Below are positions 1 through 8,300 of a DNA stretch of 14,786 nt, piece after piece. Origin of the DNA: Terana coerulea (lineage: Eukaryota > Basidiomycota > Agaricomycetes > Polyporales > Phanerochaetaceae). The stretch's first letter is position 1. Each line of letters starts with the position of its first letter. The stretch covers positions 1-14,786 of the forward strand of contig JAKOGH010000981.1 of the NCBI GenBank assembly GCA_024811115.1, in the 5' to 3' direction. The notes under the pieces were generated by a model. The model was not told the DNA's origin. It did not search any database and saw nothing but the letters and a program-made list of their open reading frames with translations. The position numbers and the translations under genes were made by a program.

Positions 1-1354
1 CCTGCTCGTTGGCCTCTTCGAATCTACGAGCCATTTGCCTACCAGCACTTTTGAGAAGGGTCAAGTTTACATTTACATTCCTACCGGGCAAGCAACCAGT
101 ACACTTTATTGATCTTTTCGCAAGCTCTGTTACGGAGAACTCCAAACGCAGACAGGGGCTAGAAACCCTCGAAGGCTTCTTTGCGTTCTTGGTGGGGAGC
201 CCCCATATTTCCGCGCTCATATTCACTCTCTCGCTGTCCGCGGAAGTCTTTGACGACCTGGATCTCGGACAGCTGACGTGCTGTCACACCGACCCATCCC
301 TTTTTCCAAGATTCTAAACCACTTGCCCAAACTACGGAACCTACATCTTTCCAACATTGTCTTTCCGTGGAATAGTGGTCCTGGAGCCGCCGAACGGTCT
401 ACCCGTGCTGTGCGAGAACATCAGTTCCGCCTGGACACTCTGCGGATATGCTATCCGCAGGTTGATCCCTGGTACGTTGGCCGCGGCGACTTCGCCGACA
501 TCCTCATGTTCTTCGAAAAGATTGAGGAACTGCACCTATCGGGCTGTCATGACCCAGCCGCATGGGAGCTTGCACCGTTCCCTTCAAACTTGCGCATACA
601 AGCTGTGTCCATCGCACCCGGCACCCGTCATACAGCTGATGCAGCAGTTGTCGGGGCTTCCGTTCATTGGTGTTTTGACGTCTTTGGACCTCCAGTGTGG
701 TGCGGACGACATCGACACCCTGCCGCACACCATGAATCTCCTTAACGCTGTCAGACCTCAGCTGAGGCATCTTGGCCTAAACCTCAATTACCTAGACATA
801 ACAGGTGGGTCCACTTGCGCAGAACACAATCATAGTCTCACGCTTCCTTGCAGAGAAGGAATCTTCGGAGGTCAAAGCAATCATGAATAGCGTCGCCCAA
901 GCGGGCTTTCGAAATTTACGCTCTGTCACACTTCACATGTCTCTGCGGCATCCAATCAGACGACTTCAGCAGCTCCATTACGACCCTCAAGCTTTGGCTC
1001 GCTGCACAGAAGCTCATTCTTCGCCTAGCCTCGGCAAGTCTTCCCCTCGAATTGATCACCCTCGACATTGTGCATCAGTGCACTGAGCGGCGGCTGTCTC
1101 CCTCTGACCACGCCACCCGAGGGAGCCAGGTGTGGCATGACCTGGCGGCGCACAGAGCACTGTTCTCCCTCGTAGATGGTGGTCTTGTCGCACTTGCTGA
1201 ATCGGTGGACAGCTTCAAGCTCGTGCGCATCGCTCTATCGTCTTGCTGCGACGTGCGAGCCATCCAAGACTCTTCGGTTTTTACCCTTCTACCTAACTAT
1301 GATGCATTGGGAACCTTGCATGTATCCAAGCTAGTGCAGTTTAGGCATATTTAA
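1..1354 (+). pseudogene. F-box/LRR-like protein, 3' part, frame-broken
   Basis: The 5' end lies outside the window. Translations in successive frames read as one leucine-rich-repeat protein: an N-terminal stretch SSNLRAICLPALLRRVKF like the segment after the F-box in many agaricomycete F-box/LRR proteins, then LPKLRNLHLSNIV (about 320-360), FEKIEELHLSGC (about 512-550), LTSLDLQC (about 678-700), LRHLGLNLNYLDIT (760-803), FRNLRSVTLHMS (910-942) and LELITLDIVHQ (1048-1080). These match the LxxLxLxx pattern. A normal intron (805-853) joins two of the pieces. Between the others the frame changes by one base near 310-317, 590-640 and 940-950, with no convincing splice sites. The stop is at 1352-1354. 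Such proteins are usually substrate adaptors of SCF ubiquitin ligases; that role is inferred because the F-box itself is not visible. It is either a decaying gene or a gene hit by sequence errors. Confidence 0.6.
805..853 (+). other. Intron in the LRR gene (49 nt)
   Basis: The donor GTGGGT follows LNYLDIT and the acceptor CCTTGCAG precedes EKESSEVKAIM. Joining the exons makes a GAG codon across the junction and keeps the LRR reading frame. A CTCAC branch-like motif lies upstream of the acceptor. Length and signals fit basidiomycete introns. Confidence 0.7.
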
Positions 1355-1933
1355 ATGTCTGCTGGCATGTCGGTGGTGGACAAGACCACAGCTTCTTAGC
1401 TTCTAATGGTATCCATAGCTTACTTGTCGAAGGACCGAGACTAGATAACTTTGTTACGTGGCCAATGTGTATTCCAAACTATATTCGATACAAAATGATA
1501 GCCCTTAAGAGCTGATACAATGATACAGAGGCACTATCGCCTAGAAAGTAATAAAACCGAAAGGAAATGGGAAGATATATCCGAGGCCGTGAAATGTAAG
1601 ACGCAGAGAAAGACATATCGAGACGGAAGCTCTACATACAGGATCATGAGAGGTATAGATAGTAATAATTATTGTGTGGGGTATCAGGGAGAATGATGAG
1701 AGGCAAGGAAAGAGATACAAATCTAGATGATGACGGATACAGAAACAAAATTGAGTCTAGAAGATATTGGATAGAAAATTGGCACAGGATGTGCGAGGAG
1801 CGGAGCTCTCAAAAGAGACCGAGCGGAACCAAGAGGGCGCTGAGATGAACAACTTGAGCGACTGGACCAAGGACGGGAGTGACGACGACTTGAGAGACGA
1901 GAGACGACGAGAGACACGGACGACGACGACGAC
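1355..1933. other. Gene-poor stretch, GA-rich at its right end
   Basis: No ORF with recognisable protein character was found on either strand. The left part (to about 1750) is AT-richer and would include the 3' UTR of the LRR gene. From about 1790 to 1936 the plus strand is purine-rich, with a short run of ACG/CGA triplets at about 1919-1936 directly before the tandem repeat. Confidence 0.5.
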
Positions 1934-2306
1934 GAGAGTCTCCACATAGGAGGTAAGAGACGGTGGCGTCTAGCTTCAGGGTGCTTTAAAAGCACTCGAC
2001 CGAAGAAAGATGGTGGAGCCGCGCTTCAGGGTGCTTTTGCAGCACTCGGCGGAAGGCGGCGTGAACGGTGGGTTGAGACGGCGAGAGCCTCCACATAGGA
2101 GGTAAGGGACGGTGTTGTCTAGCTTAAGGGTGCTTTAAAAGCACTCGGCTGAAGAAAGACGGTGGAGCCGCGCTTCAGGGTGCTTTTGCAGCACTCGGCG
2201 GAAGGCGGCGTGAATGGCGGTGAACCTCGCGAGGTGTGATCTTCAGGACGAGAGGTAGGTGACGGCGGTATCCAAGAGGGTGCTTCTAGAGCACTCGGCT
2301 AAAGGT
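1934..2306 (+). repeat. 149-bp tandem repeat (2 full units plus a partial) with five hairpins
   Basis: Unit 1 is 1934-2082 and unit 2 is 2083-2231, starting with GAGAG(T/C)CTCCACATAGGAGG, with only a few substitutions and no length change. A weaker partial third unit covers about 2248-2306. Each full unit holds two hairpins of the form CTTCAGGGTGCT...AGCACTCGGC..GAAG, at 1974-2005 and 2024-2055, then 2123-2154 and 2173-2204. A fifth, more diverged one is at about 2273-2304. In the first of each pair the inner stem is GTGCTTT/AAAGCAC; in the second it is GTGCT/AGCAC with loop TTTGC. Each unit also carries GGTAAG and TTTTGCAG 90 nt apart, which look like splice sites. Function unknown. Confidence 0.85.
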
Positions 2307-2548
2307 AGGTGGTTGCTGACAGTAACCTGGGGTCCTGAGGAGGGCGGCGATGTCGCATCCGAAGGCGCCTAAGCTGGTGCTCGGTCCGGAGGCGACGGCG
2401 GGCTGTCCGGGAGGTACTGAGGAAAGGAGGTGCGTCGTCTCGTCGTCGTCGTTGGTAAAGTCCAGTGTCGTCAGAAGAGTTGAATGTCGCGGTGTTGATG
2501 TCAAGTCGCTCAAGTCCAAGTGTCTCAAGAGTCCAGAGCGGTCGCAGT

Positions 2549-3868
2549 CTAAGCCGTAGGATAGAAGCCAAGGCCGGTGAGACGAAAAGAGACCCCCGCA
2601 GCCTGAGACGAGCCCTCGAAAATAGATGGAGAGTAGGCGGGATTGGTAGCGGTCGGCGCAGATGAACCGGCGAGCAGCATGAGAAGGGCTTCAGCTCCTT
2701 CGCGTTCGCGTACTTCCGGGTCTGCCTTGTCGGTTTTCATCACGGCGATGCGGATGTTCTGGCCGGCGCGGCGCGTCCTTCGCTTCTTCGTCTTTTCAGC
2801 CCGGTCGGATTCGTCTGCCTGCGTCGAAGGAGAGGCGGAGTTGGTCTCAGGGCAGGGTTGAGCTGTTGAAGCGCCGGCCGATGGGAGGCTCTGCGGACTG
2901 GAAACCTGGGGAGACCGACGAATTCGAGACGGAAGCGCAGCGATCGGGCGAGAGGCCGTCAGCGTTGTACATTCGTTAGATTGTTCGATAGGCTGGGGAG
3001 GCGTAGAGGTAGTAGTTTCTGCAAGTAGAACTGTTGAAGTGGTCGCCAATAGTGCGTCTTGAGGACTAGAGACCACCGGGGAGCGAGAGAATCGGGAGGG
3101 TAGCGGGGAAACTGGACGGGACGTGACCAAAGCTGCTGAAAGTGGGGCAGGTTGCTCTTCGTCCTGAATCATAGGGCACTGCTGGTGTGTGATGAGTACT
3201 CAAGTGGGCTACACTGCACGCAGAAACCATGTACTCACCTGATCCTTTGCACCCAAGCCCGTAACTTCACCAGACCTCTCCAAGTCAATGCTTCCTGCTA
3301 TGCCTTCCATAGGCTGTGCGACTTCTTCGCCAGAGGGAATAGTAGTGGTTGGGGCGGGAGCCAGACTGGAAGCGGAAGCAGGCGTCGGCAAGGTCACAAC
3401 AGCGGGCTCCGCAGGAGTAGGGGCAGTCACAGGAGCGGGCGCGGTGGCGAGCGTCGGCGTAGACTCGACATCATCGACTTCCATATCTTCGCATTGAGGA
3501 GCAACAGCGGTGGCGGTCACCTTCGTGACTGGACTGGAGTGGGCGGCGTCCTGCTTGGCCTTGCTACGTTCCCCATCGTGGTAGGCCAGCATTCTGTTTG
3601 CAAAGCGATTCATAATCATCATGAAATTCCGGAGTCCTGCCTGGTCACAGTCGATCGGGACGAATTTGACACCATGTTGGTGCGGATTGATTGGGATGTT
3701 GTAGTACCCCAACGTATCGAGAGCAAGCTTGAAGGCTGCATCGTCGTGGTTGTGGGCGTCGAGGAAGCATTTGACAAGAGAAGCGGTAGCGAGCGGCTGG
3801 TGCAGGCCCTCAGTGCCAGATGCCTCGGCGGTGGGCGCAGGAGAAACGACGCTCGAGGTGGCAGCCAT
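2549..3868 (-). CDS. Unrecognised Ala/Pro/Ser-rich protein, two exons, about 419 aa
   Basis: Exon 1 runs 3868-3239 and exon 2 runs 3178-2549 (or 3163-2549), joined in phase 0 over a short intron. The ATG sits in a good context (CACCATGG). Residues 25-110 form a globular-looking part: LVKCFLDAHNHDDAAFKLAL, GYYNIPINPHQHGVKFVPID and FMMIMNRFANRMLAYHDGE. After that comes a long Ala/Pro/Thr-rich stretch. Exon 2 repeats a motif, SPLPSRFSRSPVVSSPQ and AALPSRIRRSPQVSSPQ, followed by a basic KKRRTRR cluster that could be a nuclear localisation signal and then EGAEALLMLLAGS. I do not recognise the family and assign no function. The frame is open with no break, in contrast to the other genes in the window. 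The 3' end could differ if a further intron exists before 2549. Confidence 0.6.
3179..3238 (-). other. Intron in the unrecognised minus-strand gene (60 nt, alternative 75 nt)
   Basis: On the minus strand the donor is CAG|GTGAGT with G at 3238. Two acceptors, ACCAGCAG (ending 3179) and GATTCAG (ending 3164), both keep phase 0 and differ by five codons. A TACTCAT branch-like motif lies upstream. Read unspliced, exon 1 meets a stop within the intron. Confidence 0.65.
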
Positions 3869-3907
3869 GGTGAGAGGAGGTAGGAGGAGAGAGAGGGAGG
3901 AGAAAGG
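3869..3907 (-). promoter_or_regulatory. Pyrimidine-rich tract before the minus-strand ATG
   Basis: On the minus strand the bases directly before the ATG at 3868 are almost all C and T (CTCCTCCTACCTCCTCTCACC is the end of it). CT-rich tracts near transcription starts are common in filamentous fungi. No clear TATA box was seen with it. Confidence 0.35.
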
Positions 3908-4375
3908 TGGAGATAGAGTCGACGGTGAGAGACATGAGCATTTATGTGTTCTGGAGGGAGTCCAGTCACGAGATTGCTTGTTTATTGGCGATAAACAGAG
4001 CGCGTCTCGATCGTGTCGGTGAGGGCGGGTTGGTTGAAGCGTCGGGCGTGGGGCGATGCTAGGCTCTAGGACAGCCTCTTAAATAGTCGGAAGGGATGCT
4101 CTCGTTCCTTTGTACACAGGCAACCGGCCAGAAGGCTGAAATTCGAAATCTTTCGGATCGTCGCGCTATCGAGGAGGGATCCCGGATTTTGGCTGCATTT
4201 GCAGCGTTGCGTCTGGAATCCGTCCGATCATGTTTTTGAGCAGATCCAGCCTGGGCAGCCAATGCCATGCCAGCGTTGTGCCAGCGGCTGCATGAGGCGG
4301 GGTTGGAGCGCGCGCTTACTCTCATCTTATCGAAGATAAGGGCCTTAGGATTTCGTTTTGAACACGATCCGGGCC
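3908..4375. other. Intergenic stretch without a supported gene
   Basis: This would hold the promoter of the minus-strand gene ending at 2549. An open frame on the minus strand at 4059-4379 has no family resemblance and an unremarkable composition, so it is not called. No repeats or RNA genes were seen. Confidence 0.4.
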
Positions 4376-4798
4376 TCAAAAGAACGTGATCGGACGGATT
4401 TCACATACCATCCTCCAACGAAGCGGTCGACACGGAATCAAAACGATCTCATATCCCTGCCGTTGCACCGGGCCCCTGTGTATATAGAGGCTGTCACCAA
4501 GGTGGGGGTCTTCTGAGAAGTGTCCCGGACTTCGAACCGGCTTCTCGGCAAGAAATAGCTTGGACCTCAAGCGCGCTGCCCTGACGACGTCATCATCATC
4601 GTCGCAGGGCCAGGCTAAGGTCGGTAAGTATTCCCCCTTGCACGTACGACCTGTACGGCGACAGCACTGAGTCTGCAGCTTCTCGCAGTACCAGGGGTGA
4701 TGATTAAGGTAGCTGCATACTAGAGTTACCGGACTGGCTTCTATGTCCCCGGTGCCATCCCACCCTCTCAACCATTTCTCTATATTTACAGTACTCAT
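4376..4798 (-). CDS. Doubtful small ORF, 140 aa, Cys-containing
   Basis: A single open frame from ATG at 4798 to the stop at 4376. It starts MSTVNIEKWLRGWDGTGDIE, has a Cys-rich middle (YCEKLQTQCCRRTGRTCKG) and a run of five Asp (from GATGATGATGAC). There is no recognised domain, signal peptide or membrane segment. Upstream on the minus strand is AT-rich DNA (about 4799-4850) that could serve as promoter. It could equally be a chance ORF or one exon of a larger gene; plus-strand DNA inside it contains a GGTAAGTATT that resembles a donor site. Evidence is ORF length and composition only. Confidence 0.25.
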   Translation of the reverse strand: MSTVNIEKWLRGWDGTGDIEASPVTLVCSYLNHHPWYCEKLQTQCCRRTGRTCKGEYLPTLAWPCDDDDDVVRAARLRSKLFLAEKPVRSPGHFSEDPHLGDSLYIHRGPVQRQGYEIVLIPCRPLRWRMVCEIRPITFF

Positions 4799-5397
4799 GG
4801 TATTATAATTAACTAGATAAGTACATACTCCATTATTATGCTAATACTTCCCTTAGCTCACGGGCTCATGCTCGGAGGCATTCGTCTGCATTATACAGAC
4901 AGAGATAGGTGATAATATGAGCGACGACGCTTGGGCAGCGGGCTCAGGCAAGGGCGGCGTAAGTATACAGCGAACTCTTCTCCCGGGCTTGCCACGTGGG
5001 AAATGCCGTGGCGGCCAGGCGATGCCTGACGTGCCGTTTCAAACTCCGGGACACTACACTGAAGGACCCAGAGTTTGGATGTAGACTAGGGCGATGCCGC
5101 CCAGCAGTAATATGCCCGTTTTGGGAACGGAGTTGGCCGAGACGGAGCATCTTTTTGGTCGGTGCGCAGAGTGCTGGGAAGGTTATAAATTACGAGGTGC
5201 GTCCAGAAGACTGCCAGGATGCTACTGCTCAAAGGGAAGGCTGACTGGAAATATGCAGGTGGTCGTTCCGGAGGAGTTGCAAAGCTGAGACGCCACAAGG
5301 CATTTGATAGGCGTGGAAACCGACAACATCCGAAGCATCTACGGACTTTGTATGGCTCGAGTCATCCACCTCGCTAGTACTCACTCCACGTGTAAGT
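4799..5397. other. Intergenic stretch, no supported gene
   Basis: Several ORFs of 60-80 codons overlap on both strands here but none shows family character. It may include old transposon or retroelement sequence interrupted by the MITE that follows, but no repeat partner was found in the window. Confidence 0.4.
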
Positions 5398-5399
5398 TA

Positions 5400-5483
5400 C
5401 AGCTGTTTCGGGTTATTATGAGAAGCGCCGTTTTTTTCTCGCGCGCGGCGACCTTCCTAAATAGGAATCTTCCGACTCTTGCC
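5400..5483 (+). repeat. Left terminal inverted repeat of the MITE
   Basis: Eighty-four bases nearly identical to the reverse complement of 5795-5878. It includes GC-rich CTCGCGCGCGGCGACC after a run of seven T. Confidence 0.9.
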
Positions 5484-5794
5484 TCCCGACTTGAGTGTGC
5501 AGACCTCGGTAACGGTGCTTATAGCAGGTACTTAAATGTTGCGAATGTACTCGTACATATATGTGCGCCACTAATGCTTGATTTGAAGAGGCAAAAACAT
5601 TCAGATAACACATCCAGAGCCTGATTTGCGTACAACTAGGGCAAAATATGCATGCTGACCGGTCTTGCAAGGAGCGCAAGACTCACATACATAGAAAATA
5701 CCACTGAAAGCTCAGTGCATGCTGACATAAGTCATATTCCTACTATCAGTGTGTTCTGAACAATATTGAAGGGATGGTGCGTGCAACAGGCTGG

Positions 5795-5878
5795 GGCAAG
5801 GAGTCGGAAGATTCCTATTTGGGAAGGTCGCCGCGCGCGAGAAAAAACGGCGCTTCTCATAATAACCCGAAACAGCTG
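5795..5878 (-). repeat. Right terminal inverted repeat of the MITE
   Basis: Partner of 5400-5483. It ends CCCGAAACAGCTG followed by the target-site TA at 5879-5880. Confidence 0.9.
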
Positions 5879-5917
5879 TAACAACTGCCTTGTGTCCTAC
5901 ATGCGGTGACGCCTCGG

Positions 5918-5925
5918 ACGGTGAA
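5918..5925 (+). repeat. 8-bp target site duplication, left (hAT element)
   Basis: ACGGTGAA, identical to 6705-6712 on the other side of the element. Confidence 0.85.
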
Positions 5926-6704
5926 TAGTGTTGCCGGAAGGTGAGGTGAAGGCACCGTGAGGCAGCGGAGCTTGAAACCTTAGGTGCCTTGAGGCCCATA
6001 AGGTGGGGCCGTAAGGCCTGCCTTAACCTTACCTTGAGAGGATGCCGGTGATCCGGCCTTCCTTTCCAGAGAGCTAGCCATTAGCGCCCGAACATGTACC
6101 ACCGATGTGCATGACAGAACGCGAATAAGTACACCGGGTAGAATTCCGTTCGCATAGACCAAAGTATTGTAAGGAGAAAGACAAACCGCAGAAGACATCA
6201 GAGAATTTTTTTAGCTGCACGAAAGTGCTGGCACCTGTGTATATATCTGCAGTGAGAAGATGAGCTCAAGGTTACGAGCAGCACTTTCGTGGCGAACAGG
6301 CAATGTAGTGACATTGTGTGTTCTTATAAATGACCCAATATATCTACCATGACAAACCGTCAGCCATAGAGGAAGTGGCGACCTCACAAGAGGTTCGGGA
6401 GTCTTGCACTCAAGCTGAGCAACTATTGTGCTACTTACCAGCGGGTAACACCAACGTGGAAGACTGTTTTCTACATTAATATGCATTCCTTTCGAGTTAA
6501 TGACATTCTTAGGAGTCCCAATAGACTGTGAGTGTACAAGAAACAAGAAACTACGGTACTTGCAGGCGGGAGAGCCTTTAGACCTTGAGGCCCCTTAAGG
6601 CATTGCCTTATGTGCCGTGAGGCGCCACTGCCTGCTGACAAATCAGCTTAAGGCAGCCTTACCTTGCCTTAAGGTTAAGGCGGCCTTACCTCGCGGCAAC
6701 ACTA
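5926..6704. mobile_element. Non-autonomous hAT-type DNA transposon, 779 bp
   Basis: The element starts TAGTGTTGCCG and ends CGGCAACACTA, an 11-bp perfect terminal inverted repeat extended by a weaker match (TAGTGTTGCCGGAAGGTGAGG versus TAGTGTTGCCGCGAGGTAAGG). It is flanked by a perfect 8-bp direct duplication, ACGGTGAA, the hallmark size for hAT transposons. Both subterminal regions (about 5990-6040 and 6590-6690) are crowded with CCTTA/TAAGG motifs in both orientations, like subterminal transposase-binding repeats of hAT elements. Two minus-strand ORFs inside (5980-6198 and 6211-6546) have no transposase motifs. A 13-bp perfect inverted repeat lies at 6218-6230 and 6279-6291. The autonomous partner is not in the window. 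Confidence 0.85.
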
Positions 6705-6712
6705 ACGGTGAA
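6705..6712 (+). repeat. 8-bp target site duplication, right (hAT element)
   Basis: ACGGTGAA, exact copy of 5918-5925. Confidence 0.85.
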
Positions 6713-6932
6713 GGAATAGCTAGTCGAAGTGGCGTTTGGCCCTGGAAGTGAGCCCGCGAGCAAACAGGCCAAACGAGTGCTTACTAAGCGAAGAGGGCTG
6801 AAAGCGGAAGGCCCTGAAACCTTAGCGCCAAGTCTCTTTGCCTTCCGCCTCCCTCAGCCCCTCGAAGCTTTTTAACCTGAGCTCTCGCTTCGTTTTTTCT
6901 TCCTAAAAGTTCTTATATCGAATACAACCAGC
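6713..6932. other. Presumed 5' leader of the YR retrotransposon
   Basis: This stretch lies between the hAT element and the first possible gag ATG (6933). It contains an imperfect inverted repeat, GAGGGCTGAAAGCGGAAGGC (about 6801-6820) against GCCTTCCGCCTCCCTCAGCC near 6840-6860, and a T-rich tract with CTTATATCGAATAC shortly before the ATG. A weak match at 6719-6740 to sequence near 11758-11780 could be a remnant of the element's split repeats. Confidence 0.35.
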
Positions 6933-8298
6933 ATGAAGATCATGGAACCGCCACGAGGAGTCGGAGGAAAGAGCATCGTCAATTTACTCCCCAGTGAAGC
7001 CGCTGGCCGCGCGAGAGCGCTGCCTCGAGGCAGGAGCGCCAACGCGAAGACACGGTCGAGACGCTGGTAGGAGCCCGTCGGCTGACAGCGCGAGGAGGAA
7101 GAGGAGCCTAGAAGACATGAACAAGAGGAGGATGAGGAGGAAGAGCAAGTGGATGAACGCGCATATAGGCAGTTGTTTGGGCAGTCTTTCGCAGGTCCAG
7201 GGGATACAAACCCAGCTGAGCCACAGAACCTGCAGCCTCGACCTTCCACGCCTGCTAATGACCCGTTAGAGCGTGCGCGCATGGTGAACCAGATGATGCA
7301 GACCATGTCCCCAGACACGCTGCGCATTGCTCTCGAGTATCTGCACAACAACAGCCTTCCAGCAGCAGGACCGGCCCCGAGGGCACCTTCGCCGGCACCG
7401 CCCAAACCTACCCTCATCTCATTCAATTACACTGGTGCGAATGCCGACACATTTTCCAGGGCCCAGCTGTTTCCCCCAGCCCTCGTCTCGCTGCTATCCT
7501 CGCAAACAGGATGCACCTCCCGCTTACGGCCTGCACCAATGCAGCAATAAAAAGACGTGAACGAGAACCCGCACAGCTACAAGACGGTCAAGTCCACTGA
7601 CGCGTTAAGGCCAGGAGAAGAAGCTCATGGATCTCAGCCCGTTTTCTAGCGAGCTGCGCATGCCGTTGGACGATTGGCGAGAGGCATGGGGAAACTTCCC
7701 TGTGGTCTTGGAGACCATATGCGACGCGACCGTAGTCGTGTCGTTCAAGGACCACTTCGCGTTCCTCAACAAGCGCTTAAAGGACATCAAGGAGGCCCTC
7801 GTGGGCATCCTTGAGTTTGACGCGAAGGTGCGCCGGCTTTTCTTTACCACTACCGACCGTGCTCCTTTGGTGGTAGGCTCTCCTCTCTATAGAGAGCTGC
7901 TGCGCGACATATTGGACGAGCACACCCGGGCTGGACTACGCCGAAGTCAGGGCTTTGGCTGCGACATCAAGCACGAGTCGTTTCCAACCCTATTCCGGTG
8001 ACCGCCGCCCGTCGTCGTTCGAGGAGGAGACGATAGCTTCGCTTCGAGCCGACAGGCACCGCAGACAAAGCCCTTTCAGCAAGGCAGACAGTCTAGGACT
8101 ACGGGACCGCTCTGCCTCATCTGCGCTCAGAGTGGTCACACATCCAAGTTCTGCTCTCGCACCTCTCTGCCGAACAACAAGACCACCTACTCTGTCTGGG
8201 GCAACGATCAACTCCTTGCAGGGCCATCTCGCATTGAAGCCTGCGTCTTCTGGAACATCCGGGGCCCTACCAACCCTGCCAACTCCACTGGCGACAGT
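6933..8298 (+). pseudogene. gag-like gene of the YR retrotransposon, frame-broken
   Basis: A possible start is MKIMEPPRGVGGKSIVNLL at 6933, followed in the same frame by two stops (about 7068 and 7083) and then a strongly acidic stretch (about 7086-7150). Further on come ERARMVNQMMQTMSPDTLRI (7270-7325), a Pro/Ala-rich linker, LAAILANRMHLPLTACTNAA in another frame (7487-7546), and MDLSPFSSELRMPLDDWREA through RRLFFTT (7627-7850) in a third. After a TGA at 7999-8001 the same frame continues to a complete zinc knuckle CX2CX4HX4C (CLICAQSGHTSKFC, 8113-8154), typical of nucleic-acid-binding Gag proteins. The frame then runs into the start of the polymerase reading frame. A Gag role is inferred from position and the knuckle. 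Confidence 0.65.
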
Positions 8299-8300
8299 CG

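Larger units (their letters stand above)
5400..5878. mobile_element. Tc1/mariner-type MITE, 479 bp, TA target duplication
   Basis: The ends are long inverted repeats: 5400-5483 and 5795-5878, each 84 nt. The left one begins CAGCTGTTTCGGGTTATTAT and the right one is its reverse complement. They differ by one substitution (CTTCCTAAAT versus CTTCCCAAAT), one T in a T-run (7 versus 6) and one C near the inner end. Both ends are flanked by TA (5398-5399 and 5879-5880), the target duplication of the Tc1/mariner/pogo superfamily. The 311-bp interior has no transposase-like ORF, so the element is non-autonomous. The high arm identity suggests a fairly recent insertion. Which transposase family mobilised it cannot be told from this copy. 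Confidence 0.85.

Noticed and set aside
1953..2191. Calling the GTAAG/TTTTGCAG pairs in the tandem repeat as real introns of a plus-strand gene
   Set aside because: No protein-like exon surrounds them, and they may exist only because the unit was duplicated; kept as a finding, not a gene.
1934..2306. CRISPR-like array
   Set aside because: Hairpin spacing alternates, units are 149 bp and near-identical throughout, and the organism is eukaryotic.
4059..4379. 106-codon open frame on the minus strand
   Set aside because: No recognisable motif, no supporting context, and an ordinary length for chance ORFs in GC-moderate DNA.
4529..4541. GGTTCGAAGTCC on the minus strand, like a tRNA B box
   Set aside because: The C after the T-loop is missing, the stem does not pair and no A box or acceptor stem was found nearby.
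5400..5878. piggyBac-type element (TTAA target)
   Set aside because: The flanks read GTTA on the left and TAAC on the right, not a direct TTAA duplication; TA duplication fits.
6872..7426. 184-codon open frame on the minus strand
   Set aside because: It lies antisense to the acidic and Pro/Ala-rich part of gag. Its Ser/Gly/Arg-rich composition is the mirror of that sequence and shows no family motif.
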